DNA from: CAJCIS01 sp965276755
Lineage (GTDB): Bacteria > Pseudomonadota > Alphaproteobacteria > Acetobacterales > Acetobacteraceae
Reading direction: 5' to 3'
Assembly (NCBI GenBank): GCA_965276755.1
Contig: OZ255625.1
Location: 620,001 to 684,000, forward strand
Length of the DNA: 64,000 nucleotides
The notes under the pieces were generated by a model. It was not told the origin of the DNA and ran no database searches. It saw only the letters and a list, made by a program, of their open reading frames with translations. Position numbers and translations under genes: made by a program. Below are positions 1-7,260 of this stretch, in pieces (positions within the stretch are counted from its first letter, which is position 1; each line of letters begins with the position of its first letter).

Positions 1-168
1 TTCCTCGGCGCGGCGCACGCACTGGCCGCGGTCAGCATCATCAAAACGCTAAGAACAACCCTCATCAATGCCCTCCCGGATAGGCCAATGTCGCGCGTTT
101 GCTGGCTCAAAGAAAGCGCAGCGCTGAAAGCCTTGTGAGCCCGGCGCGCTCGGCGCAATCACGCGCGC
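1..168. other. Window edge, no firm gene
   Basis: No gene can be supported here. On the + strand one frame is open from base 1 to a stop at 136-138 and could be the last 45 codons of a truncated gene. Its second half has a poor codon pattern, so this is only a possibility. The alpha/beta hydrolase starts at 169. Confidence 0.2.
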
Positions 169-1110
169 ATGAAACTGACGCTCACCATCCTGCTCGCCAT
201 CGTAGTCGTGGCGGGCCTGGCCGCTGCCCTGCTCTACACGCCGGACAAGAACCGCGCCGCCCTGGAAGCGAAGTATGGCGCCGGGCCCGCCGATTTCCTC
301 AGCGTGGGCGGCCTGCGCCTGCACCTGCGCGATACGGGCCCTCGCGACGCCCCTGCCGTGATCCTGCTTCACGGCTTCGGGTCCAGCCTGCAGACCTGGG
401 ACGCATGGGCGGGCGTGCTGCAGGCGCATTTTCGCGTGATCGCCTTCGACCTGCCAGGCTTCGGCCTGACCGGCGCCGACCCCTCGGGCGATTACAGTGA
501 CGCGCGCACCGTCGCCGTTCTCGGCCTGATGATGGACGCGCTCGGCCTGGCCCGCGCCTCGCTGATCGGCAATTCGCTCGGCGGCAAGATCGCTTGGAAT
601 TTCGCGGCGCTGCACCCGGAGCGCGTGAACAGGCTGGTGCTGGTCTCGCCCGATGGCTTTGCCAGCCCCGGCTTCGAATACGACCGCACGCCGGAGGTGC
701 CGGCCATGATGCGCCTGCTGCCGTACGTGCTGCCTACGCCCATGGTGCGCATGACGCTCGCACCCGCCTACGCCGATTCCAGCAAGCTCACACCCGCCCT
801 GCTGGCCCGCTACCGCGACATGATGCTGGCGCCCGGCGTGCGCGCCGCGATGCTGGCGCGCATGGCCCAGGTTCGCCTCACCCCACCCGAGCCGGCGCTG
901 CGCCGCATCACCGCCCCCACTTTGCTGCTGTGGGGCGAGCGTGACGCCATGATCCCGGTCAGCAACGCCGCCGACTACCTGCGCGCCCTGCCCCATGCGC
1001 GCCTGGTGGCGCTGCCGGGCCTGGGCCACGTGCCGCAGGAGGAGGCGCCAGAGGAGTCGCTGGCGCCCGTCGAGGCGTTCCTCGACGAGGATCCCGCCGC
1101 ACCAAGGTAA
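169..1110 (+). CDS. Alpha/beta hydrolase
   Basis: 313-residue alpha/beta hydrolase fold protein, substrate unknown. The N-terminus has a hydrophobic segment (about residues 3-22) that looks like a signal anchor, so the enzyme is probably periplasmic or membrane-attached. Family motifs occur in order: the HGFGSS oxyanion loop, the nucleophile elbow GNSLGG (catalytic Ser), an acid in GERDAMIPV and the catalytic His in GLGHVPQE. The length is normal for the family. The start at 169 precedes the hydrophobic segment directly. It is monocistronic: the next gene lies 67 bp downstream behind its own possible promoter. A lipase, esterase or C-C hydrolase are all possible. Confidence 0.85.
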   Translation: MKLTLTILLAIVVVAGLAAALLYTPDKNRAALEAKYGAGPADFLSVGGLRLHLRDTGPRDAPAVILLHGFGSSLQTWDAWAGVLQAHFRVIAFDLPGFGLTGADPSGDYSDARTVAVLGLMMDALGLARASLIGNSLGGKIAWNFAALHPERVNRLVLVSPDGFASPGFEYDRTPEVPAMMRLLPYVLPTPMVRMTLAPAYADSSKLTPALLARYRDMMLAPGVRAAMLARMAQVRLTPPEPALRRITAPTLLLWGERDAMIPVSNAADYLRALPHARLVALPGLGHVPQEEAPEESLAPVEAFLDEDPAAPR

Positions 1111-1117
1111 AAGAGGC

Positions 1118-1146
1118 TTGACTTTATGTACGGTATTTCTTACATC
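1118..1146 (+). promoter_or_regulatory. Possible promoter of the membrane protein/XRE pair
   Basis: TTGACT at 1118-1123 matches a -35 box well. 17 bp later TACATC (1141-1146) is a weak -10 candidate. The gap before the start at 1178 is short. An autoregulating XRE protein encoded by this operon could bind here, but I see no clear operator repeat. Confidence 0.3.
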
Positions 1147-1177
1147 GTGTCTGCCATATAGAACATGGGCGTAAACG

Positions 1178-1612
1178 ATGCCATACCGGGAAAAAAGCTG
1201 CTGGGTTTCGCTTGCCTCGGTCATTGCCGCCTGCGGCGCCTATTTTATCATCTTGATCCCCCGCCTCAGCGCCGCCCCGGCCCAGCCGCAACCTTATCTT
1301 GCGCTGCTTTTCGCCTGCGTCATCGGCCTGATCGTCCTGCAAGTCGTCCTGCAAAGCGCGCTCGCGGTCACCATGCGCCTGGAAGCCCGCCCGCCGCTGG
1401 ACGAGCGCGAACGCCTGATCGGCATGAAATCCGATCGTGTGGCGATGGTGGTGATGGCCGCTTACATCGGCTGCCTGTGGTGGGCCTACGTCATGGGGCC
1501 GGCCTTCATCGCCAATTCCGCAATTGTCGCCAACCTCGTGCTGTTCGGCCTGGTTCTGGCGGCTATTGCGAAATACGTCAGCGCGATTCTGTATTTCCAC
1601 AGGGGCGCATGA
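1178..1612 (+). CDS. Four-helix membrane protein paired with XRE regulator
   Basis: 144-residue integral membrane protein with four predicted transmembrane stretches (about residues 10-28, 40-65, 88-108 and 115-138). Between helices 2 and 3 is a charged loop containing PPLDERERLIGMKSDRVA. Small membrane proteins with an R/K-rich loop of this type are often encoded directly before a compact XRE repressor, as here, where the stop overlaps the next start (ATGA). The function is unknown. The pairing suggests the membrane protein senses or is controlled by the same signal as the regulator. No catalytic motif is visible. Confidence 0.75.
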   Translation: MPYREKSCWVSLASVIAACGAYFIILIPRLSAAPAQPQPYLALLFACVIGLIVLQVVLQSALAVTMRLEARPPLDERERLIGMKSDRVAMVVMAAYIGCLWWAYVMGPAFIANSAIVANLVLFGLVLAAIAKYVSAILYFHRGA

Positions 1613-1824
1613 TGATGGCCGCGATCACGAACGCGGTGCGCCGGCTGCGCTTCGAGCACGGCGAAATGACGCAGGCCGAATTGGCAGCGCGCATCGGCAT
1701 GACGCGACAGACCGTGGCGGCGATCGAGCAGAACAAATATTCGCCCTCGCTGGAGGCTGCGTTTCGGATTGCGCGTGCTTTTGATGTGGGGGTGGATCAG
1801 GTTTTTCAGTGGGTGGAAGGGTAG
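1609..1824 (+). CDS. Compact XRE-family transcriptional regulator
   Basis: 71-residue DNA-binding protein made almost only of an HTH_3/XRE domain. The helix-turn-helix runs through AELAARIGMTRQTVAAIE (about residues 24-41), followed by the family-typical NKYSPSLEAAFRIARAF and the C-terminal DVGVDQVFQW. It resembles the YozG/immR-like minimal regulators found behind small membrane proteins. The ATG at 1609 overlaps the TGA of the membrane protein gene, so the two are translationally coupled. Two further ATG codons follow directly (1612, 1615), leaving the exact start open by one or two residues. Confidence 0.85.
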   Translation: MMMAAITNAVRRLRFEHGEMTQAELAARIGMTRQTVAAIEQNKYSPSLEAAFRIARAFDVGVDQVFQWVEG

Positions 1825-1831
1825 GCAAAGG

Positions 1832-1942
1832 AAAGGCTGGGGCGAATGTGCCATTCCCCCCAGACCCCCCGTCGATTGTTTTAGCTACGCCTAAATAAAT
1901 GACGGGGGGTCTGGGGGGGCAGGCACTGCTCCCCCAGCCTTT
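1832..1942. repeat. Family A hairpin, copy 1
   Basis: Complete long hairpin: left arm 1832-1876, loop 1877-1898, right arm about 1899-1942. It lies between the convergent XRE and methyltransferase genes and ends in a short T run, so it fits a bidirectional terminator. The right arm carries the variant GGCAGGCACTGCTCCC instead of the usual GGATGGCACATCTCCC. The same variant recurs as a single inverted arm at 2776-2825 on the other side of the methyltransferase gene. Confidence 0.9.
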
Positions 1943-2758
1943 TCACGTTTCCCGCCAATCTCCCGCGCGCATACGGGGCGGCCGCAACGACACCGTGCCA
2001 ATGCGCAGCGGAAAGCGCGGCCGTTTCGTGCCGGTGCGCAACGGGTGATCCAGCACGTTCAAAATAGACAAATTGCTGATATTCGAATCCGGCTGCCGCT
2101 GGAATTTGCGCAACTCGTGGCCCGCGTTGAATTCGACAATTGCCAGCTGCTCGCCGCAGCAATCATTATACGTGATGTAATCCACCATGTCGTCGAAATA
2201 GAACGGCACCGCGGGCAAGTAGCAGTCCGGCTCCCATTCCAGCATGCGAAAACACGACATCGTCGACGAATACAAATCCACGTCGATCGCGACGAATCCC
2301 AACGGGTGCCGCGCGAGCACCGCGCGAAACGCATCGATCGTCTCGGCCACATCACCGATGAACAGCTCGGCGAAATCCGGCAATTTCGCCCGCAGCGCGG
2401 ACTGATCGTGCATCAGAAATTCGCCCTGACGCCAAAGCTCGGGATGGTCGCGATGCCCCTGCAGCGGCGGCAGCCCCGTCGCATTGTCAAACCCGTAGAC
2501 GCGCACATCAAACCCGATCGCCTGACGGAAATGCGCGGCCGCACTGCACAGCGCCAGCAACCCCTCGCCGCCGGCCACGCCCATTTCCACCGCCGATATG
2601 CTCTCCGCCCCGCTATTGATCGCCACCTGGATGCCCAACGCCAGCGCCGCGCTGTAATTGTAGCGGCCAAGGCTCAGTTCGCCCCTGCGCAATTGCCGAT
2701 GCACCTCGGCGAAATAGGCGCCACATTCGCGGCGCTCCAACTGTCTCCACTCCTTCAT
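1943..2758 (-). CDS. SAM-dependent methyltransferase, TylF/MycF-like
   Basis: 271-residue class I methyltransferase. The SAM-binding glycine motif is in SAVEMGVAGGEGLLALC, followed by the acidic turn GFDVRVYGFDNATGLPP and the metal/substrate-type motif FVAIDVDLYSSTMSCF. This arrangement resembles the macrocin O-methyltransferase (TylF) group, which methylates sugar hydroxyls. The acceptor here is not predictable, although the nearby rhamnose genes make a glycan plausible. The ATG at 2758 follows GGGGGAT. A much longer in-frame reading upstream is rejected because it would run through a repeat arm and into the FUSC gene. The gene is bracketed by matching repeat arms on both sides. Confidence 0.8.
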   Translation of the reverse strand: MKEWRQLERRECGAYFAEVHRQLRRGELSLGRYNYSAALALGIQVAINSGAESISAVEMGVAGGEGLLALCSAAAHFRQAIGFDVRVYGFDNATGLPPLQGHRDHPELWRQGEFLMHDQSALRAKLPDFAELFIGDVAETIDAFRAVLARHPLGFVAIDVDLYSSTMSCFRMLEWEPDCYLPAVPFYFDDMVDYITYNDCCGEQLAIVEFNAGHELRKFQRQPDSNISNLSILNVLDHPLRTGTKRPRFPLRIGTVSLRPPRMRAGDWRET

Positions 2759-2775
2759 CGAAATCCCCCGAAGAG

Positions 2776-2825
2776 AAAGTTGGGGGAGCAGTGCCTGCCC
2801 CGCCAAACCCCCCGTCATCTTTTTG
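2776..2825. repeat. Family A single arm (left type)
   Basis: One arm only (GGGGGAGCAGTGCCTGCC then CCCCCCGTC). Loop-like sequence follows (AGCCTAAGTAAAA), but there is no second arm before the FUSC start at 2859. It is the only family A sequence found between divergent genes. Its GCAGTGCC variant matches the right arm of the copy at 1832-1942. Confidence 0.85.
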
Positions 2826-2858
2826 CAGCTACCACATAGCCTAAGTAAAAGCCCGACC

Positions 2859-4907
2859 ATGCCCCGCGGCACCACCCTGCACCCCGGCGCCGACCCCACC
2901 CGGCTGGCCACCGGCCTCAATCTGCGCGCCATCAGCCTGATCGAGGGCGCGCGCGCCGGCCTCGCCGCCGCCGTGCCGGTCGCCCTCAGCATCTGGCTCG
3001 CCCGCCCCGAGCTGACCCTGGCCGCACTCGGCGCCCTGCTGACCTGCATCGTCGATCCCGCCGGCCCCATGCGCCGACGCCTGCCCTTGCTGGCCGGATT
3101 CATCCTGACCGGCAGCCTGCTGCTCGGCGGCTTCGGCCTGGTGCGCCAGTTCGGCATCACGGCCACGGTCGCCATCGCCGCCCCGCTGCTGACGGCTACC
3201 GCCTATCTGCGCGTCTGGGGCCAGCCCGCCGGCGCGCTGGGCAATCTGCTCGCCGTCGTGCTGCTGCTCGGCACAGACGCCCCCCTGTCCTGGCGCGACG
3301 CGCTCGCCGTCAGCGCCACCTTCGCAACCGGGGGCGCCTGGGCGCTGCTGCTGACAATCGCCATCTGGCGCATCCACCCCTACGGCCCAGCCCGCCGGGC
3401 AACCGCAGACGTCTGGGCCGCACTCGCCGACCTCACCGCCATGACCCGACGCCTGTGCGAGGCACCCACCTCAGAGCAGTCCGGCTGGGACACCCATGCC
3501 CGCGCCGGCCGAGGCGCCGTGCGCCAGGCCATCGAACGCGCCCGCACTGTGCTGATGGACACGATGGATGCGCGCGGCTCGGCCAGTGGCGCCTCGGCAC
3601 AAAACCTGCTGCGCCTGGAAGCGGCCGACCAGGTCTTTGCCGCCCAGATCGCACTGGCGGACCGGCTGGAGTCCGAAGCGCCGGCCACCCGCACGCAGGC
3701 CGTGCCCACGCTGCGCCGCCTGCGCGCGCTGCTGACCGTCATGGCGCGCGCCACGCAAACCGAAACACTGGACCGCGGCGGCCGCATCGACCGCAGCATC
3801 GATGCCCTCTGCACGGAGGCCACCCTTCCCGCCGCCCTCGCCCCTTACACGCGCCGCCTGGCCGATCGGCTGCACGTGGCCACCAAGACCGTCGATCCCG
3901 CGCAATACCTGCCCGGCAGCGGACGGCAGGGCGAGGAAGGCGTGCCGTTGCTCGCCCGCCTGCTCGGCCCCGCGCGGGCGAATGCCAATTGGCGCAGCGC
4001 CAGCCTGCGCCATGCCAGCCGCAGCGCGCTCGTGGTCAGCGTGGCGCTGGCGGTCACGCTGGTCTGGCACGGCCCCTACACGCACTGGCTGACGATCACG
4101 CTCGTGCTCGTCATGCAGCCTTTCTTCGCGGCCACCTGGCAGCGCTCACTGGAGCGCATCGGCGGCACATTGCTGGGCGGCGGGGTGGCCGCGGGGCTCT
4201 CGGCACTCATGACATCGCGCTTGCACATCGTGGGCCTGCTGCCGGTGCTGGGCGCACTGGCGCTGGCGGTGCGCCAGGTCAGCTACGGCGTCTATATCGC
4301 GGTCTATACGCCCACGGTCATCCTGCTGGTCGAGAGCGTGCACCCCGACCAAAGCCAGTGGCGCATCGCGGCCGCGCGCGCCGGTTTCACGATTCTGGGC
4401 GGCGTGATCGCGGTGGCGGCCAACGCCGTGCTCTGGCCGAGTTGGGAGCCGGATCGGGTGCTCGCCGATCTGCAGACTGCGATTGCCGCCCATGCCGCCT
4501 ACGCGGCCGTGGTGCTGGGCGGGGGAGATCCGGGCGGGCGCGCCGACCGCGCCCGGCGTGAGGCCGGGCTTGCCAGCAACAACCTCGAAGCCTCCCTGGC
4601 CCGCGTGATGCAGGAGCCGCGTCGCGGCCAGCGCGACCGGCTGCAGGCGGTGCTGACCGCGGATGCTACGTTGCGGCGCATCTCGGGGCGGCTGACGGCG
4701 CTGGCGCTCGACCCGTTGCCGACACCGCGCCCATTGGCGGCGGCCGAGGCTGCGGGGTGGATCATGGCGGCGATGCAGGCACTTGGCCGGGGTGTCGCTT
4801 ACGCCTCAGCATCGAATAAAGGTTCCGGTCTGGACACATTGGATCGGCTGGGTCGTCAGGTGCAAATGTTGATGGAGTTAACGCGTCGGATTGAAGATCC
4901 ACAATAG
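2859..4907 (+). CDS. FUSC-family membrane transporter
   Basis: 682-residue inner-membrane protein of the fusaric-acid-resistance/aromatic acid exporter superfamily (FUSC, YccS/AaeB type). The N-terminal hydrophobic block (about residues 25-170) contains some six helices. A soluble, helix-rich middle section (about 180-390) follows. A second membrane block (about 395-540) includes HWLTITLVLVMQPFFAATWQ, a stretch typical of the FUSC_2 half, and a cytosolic C-terminal domain ends the protein. Length and two-half organisation match the family. Members export aromatic acids or other weak acids, but the substrate is unknown here. The ATG at 2859 is preferred over an upstream in-frame start at 2823, which would lie within repeat sequence. 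Confidence 0.85.
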   Translation: MPRGTTLHPGADPTRLATGLNLRAISLIEGARAGLAAAVPVALSIWLARPELTLAALGALLTCIVDPAGPMRRRLPLLAGFILTGSLLLGGFGLVRQFGITATVAIAAPLLTATAYLRVWGQPAGALGNLLAVVLLLGTDAPLSWRDALAVSATFATGGAWALLLTIAIWRIHPYGPARRATADVWAALADLTAMTRRLCEAPTSEQSGWDTHARAGRGAVRQAIERARTVLMDTMDARGSASGASAQNLLRLEAADQVFAAQIALADRLESEAPATRTQAVPTLRRLRALLTVMARATQTETLDRGGRIDRSIDALCTEATLPAALAPYTRRLADRLHVATKTVDPAQYLPGSGRQGEEGVPLLARLLGPARANANWRSASLRHASRSALVVSVALAVTLVWHGPYTHWLTITLVLVMQPFFAATWQRSLERIGGTLLGGGVAAGLSALMTSRLHIVGLLPVLGALALAVRQVSYGVYIAVYTPTVILLVESVHPDQSQWRIAAARAGFTILGGVIAVAANAVLWPSWEPDRVLADLQTAIAAHAAYAAVVLGGGDPGGRADRARREAGLASNNLEASLARVMQEPRRGQRDRLQAVLTADATLRRISGRLTALALDPLPTPRPLAAAEAAGWIMAAMQALGRGVAYASASNKGSGLDTLDRLGRQVQMLMELTRRIEDPQ

Positions 4908-5016
4908 CGATTTCGAAACTGATGCACGGTGCAAGTGGTTATATTCGTTTAAATGTAGAGCGCGGCTGCAATTCGTCCGTAGAAGTGGTTCGTCAGGAAG
5001 TGCCAATTGTTCAACC

Positions 5017-5343
5017 TTATTTTCGTGGTCTGGACAATTGAAGAATTGCCTCAGCACTTTGTGGCAGCTGCTCCATTTTAACCTCAAGTCTGGTCAGTCG
5101 CGTAACTACCTCGGCCAAAATACCTCCAGCCGCAGCAGTTTATGCTGCGCTTGCCGCTGCCGTAGCTTCAGTAATCACCTGAGACTGGTTAGCCTCCAGG
5201 TAGGTCATGCGCTTTTCAAGATCTTGAAGGCAAGTAGACATGATAGTCAAAGCGTCGCGCGCGGATTTCTGTCCTTCAATGATGTCTTCTACAGCCCGCC
5301 CTAGTTTCCAAAGTCGGGCCGGAAAGGAGAGAAAACCACTCAA
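5017..5343 (-). pseudogene. Small coiled-coil protein gene with in-frame stop
   Basis: Reading starts at a TTG (5343) that immediately follows the stop of the upstream gene (TGATTG). The frame gives 67 residues with heptad-like helix (SARDALTIMSTCLQDLEKR and onward) and then meets TAA at 5140-5142. The same frame continues without any other stop for another 40 codons (AGGILAEVVTRLTRLEVKM, then a Gln/Ser-rich end) to TAA at 5017-5019. Both halves look coding and both are coiled-coil-like. The simplest reading is a gene of 108 residues broken by a nonsense mutation; a shortened but functional 67-residue protein is possible. No family is recognised. GC is well below that of the neighbours. Confidence 0.6.
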
Positions 5344-5346
5344 TCA

Positions 5347-5715
5347 TCAGGACGGGAAAGCCAGGCCCGTCAGGAAGCTGCGCATAGCCGACCGCTCTTC
5401 CGCAGCCTGGCGCTGGATATTGTCCAATAAAGCGTCTAATTCTCGATCATCCATTTCGCCCTCAGTAGTTAAGACTACGAACCTAGTCTGACCAGCTATA
5501 GGCGCTTCGACCTTCATGCCCTGCAAATGTTCATAGAGCGCACCGTGACCCGCGACGGCAGCACCTAAGCCAAGCTGCTCAATACGAGATCCTGAAAGCG
5601 GCTTGAGGCTGTCATCAGATGGACCAAAGGTATAAAATGCTTTATCGTCATCAAGTTCAACGGTAGTTGTTGGCAGACTCGCGGCAGTTGGCGCTTTGGC
5701 TTCAGGATCGGACAT
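5347..5715 (-). CDS. Hypothetical protein
   Basis: 122-residue soluble, acidic protein with no recognised domain. A flexible N-terminus rich in Ala/Thr/Pro (residues 1-20) is followed by a mixed region and a charged helical end (MDDRELDALLDNIQRQAAEE, about 87-106). The ATG at 5715 has GAGG seven bases upstream. The stop overlaps the start zone of the broken coiled-coil gene, so the two form an operon. GC here is about 50 percent, far below the window average, and the IS element lies directly upstream: both signs of a transferred patch. Confidence 0.6.
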   Translation of the reverse strand: MSDPEAKAPTAASLPTTTVELDDDKAFYTFGPSDDSLKPLSGSRIEQLGLGAAVAGHGALYEHLQGMKVEAPIAGQTRFVVLTTEGEMDDRELDALLDNIQRQAAEERSAMRSFLTGLAFPS

Positions 5716-5796
5716 GTTTAGCCTCGACGTTGGCTGTTACAGCAGTTTCGCTTATCTGAGATCGCTTCAAAAGAACATTGGAACCACGACAACTTA

Positions 5797-7119
5797 GGGT
5801 CTGTCAGGAATTAACCGCGCGACCTGTTTTGTTGCAAGGTTGGAGCGTGTAGTTCCATTCGCCGTGGAACTCGTCGCGTAGGATGTTGAGTTCGGACATT
5901 TCCTGATCGTTCACCACAATCCCTTTTGGGTAGGTGCTGGTGTCGAGTTCACACTGCACGGTCAGGCCGGTCTTGGTCGTGGTCGCGCTGATCAGGTCCA
6001 CCATGACGCGATAGCTGACAAGCGGCTTGGCGCGCCAGTTCATGCTGATGAATGAGAACAGCCGATGCTCAATCTTGTTCCATTTGCTGGTGCCCGGCGG
6101 CAGGTGGTGGACGCGGATCTTGATGCCGAGTTCATTGGACAGCTTTTGCAGTTCACGCTTCCATAAGCGCACGCGCGAGCCGTTGCTGCCGCCACCATCG
6201 GCGGTGATCGTCAGGTGGCGCGCGCCCGGATAGCGCTTGCACCCGACCCCGTGCCACCAGTTGCGGATTGTCTGCACGGCGAATTGCGCAGTGTCGTGAT
6301 CGATGCCGACGCTGACCCAGCCGGCATTGGCGGCCAGATCGTAGATTCCATATGGCACCGCCCGACCAATCTCCTTGATCAGGAAGTCGTGCACGCGGAC
6401 CTCCTCGGGATCACCCTGTGGCCGCCATTCCCGGCCAGCATTCTTGAAGTCGCCGACAAGCTCCTTCTTCTTCGTGTCGACGGATATCACCGGCTGCTGC
6501 TCGGCCAGGGCGCGGCTGATGCTCGTATTGATGTGGGCGAATTGCGCATCGCGATCCGGGTGGCTGTCACCTTCGCGGGTCTTGCTGTTGGCCTGGAGGC
6601 TGAATTTCTGGCCGCGGAGCAATTCGCCAACCACGGTGTGGCTGATTTTATGCCCCATGGCGCGCAATTCAGCAGCCAGGCGGCGTAGGCCTTTGCAGGT
6701 CCAGCGCAGGGGCGACATCGGGTCGCCGCGTTCACTCGGGCTGACCAGCGCCAACAAATCGTCCAGCAGTGCCGGGTCTGTCGCGGTCAACGCTTTGCGG
6801 CCGCCTCCGGGACGGCGATTGCGGTCAGTTGGCACCTCGGCGACGCCAGCAAGCTCGTCCAAGCCCCGGCCGATCGTGCTCGGTGCAATACCGGTCGCCC
6901 GGGCAACAGCGGCGATCCCGCCATACCCGGCCGAACGCGCCTCGGCCGCAGCGAAGGAGCGACGGCCTCGTTCATCAAGATGCGGGGCAAGAGAAACAAA
7001 ACGATCACGAATGGCGCTGGTATCAATCATGTACGCACGCTACGAAAGCGCTCCGTGACCGGGGAATCCCCCCACTTACCCGCAAGCGCAACCCGATTCA
7101 GCTATTTCCTGACAAACCC
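5797..7119 (-). mobile_element. ISAzo13-type insertion sequence, complete
   Basis: A 1323-bp element with imperfect terminal inverted repeats GGGTCTGTCAGGAA (5797-5810) and TTCCTGACAAACCC (7106-7119; 13 of 14 positions pair). It is flanked on both sides by TTA (5794-5796 and 7120-7122), a probable 3-bp target duplication. It holds one intact transposase gene on the - strand. Intact ends and gene suggest a recent, possibly still active, insertion. Confidence 0.85.
5804..7030 (-). CDS. ISAzo13-family transposase
   Basis: 408-residue DDE transposase that cuts and rejoins the element ends. The N-terminal third contains a helix-turn-helix-like segment (GIAAVARATGIAPSTIGRGL). The catalytic core shows the expected acidic positions: Asp in VISVDTKKKE, Asp in TITADGGGSNGS and Glu in SKWNKIEHRLFS. 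These motifs and the length match the ISAzo13 group, formerly called the Rhodopirellula transposase. The reading frame fills the element, starting 76 bp inside one end and stopping within the other inverted repeat. No frameshift is visible. Confidence 0.9.
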   Translation of the reverse strand: MIDTSAIRDRFVSLAPHLDERGRRSFAAAEARSAGYGGIAAVARATGIAPSTIGRGLDELAGVAEVPTDRNRRPGGGRKALTATDPALLDDLLALVSPSERGDPMSPLRWTCKGLRRLAAELRAMGHKISHTVVGELLRGQKFSLQANSKTREGDSHPDRDAQFAHINTSISRALAEQQPVISVDTKKKELVGDFKNAGREWRPQGDPEEVRVHDFLIKEIGRAVPYGIYDLAANAGWVSVGIDHDTAQFAVQTIRNWWHGVGCKRYPGARHLTITADGGGSNGSRVRLWKRELQKLSNELGIKIRVHHLPPGTSKWNKIEHRLFSFISMNWRAKPLVSYRVMVDLISATTTKTGLTVQCELDTSTYPKGIVVNDQEMSELNILRDEFHGEWNYTLQPCNKTGRAVNS

Positions 7120-7260
7120 TTAGTCAATCGCCTCGACAGCAAACAGCCGGTCGTTAGCTTCTCCCTCGGCTATCGTGTCCCTTCGGGCTCCCCGCGGCCG
7201 ACCTGTGGCGGCTCGCTACCTCGGCAGAGAGGTGGCAGTCTGCCCTCGCGACCTACTCCC

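Noticed and set aside
49..1224. Long open frame on the - strand (391 residues) opposite the alpha/beta hydrolase
   Set aside because: Shadow frame in GC-rich DNA: rich in Arg, Gln, His and Gly, no domain, and the + strand gene has all catalytic motifs.
2759..3175. In-frame N-terminal extension of the methyltransferase
   Set aside because: It would read through a repeat arm and into the divergent FUSC gene; methyltransferase homology begins near 2758.
4891..5304. + strand frame of 137 residues after the FUSC gene
   Set aside because: Cys/Ser/Arg-rich shadow; the - strand has coherent helical reading frames in the same place.
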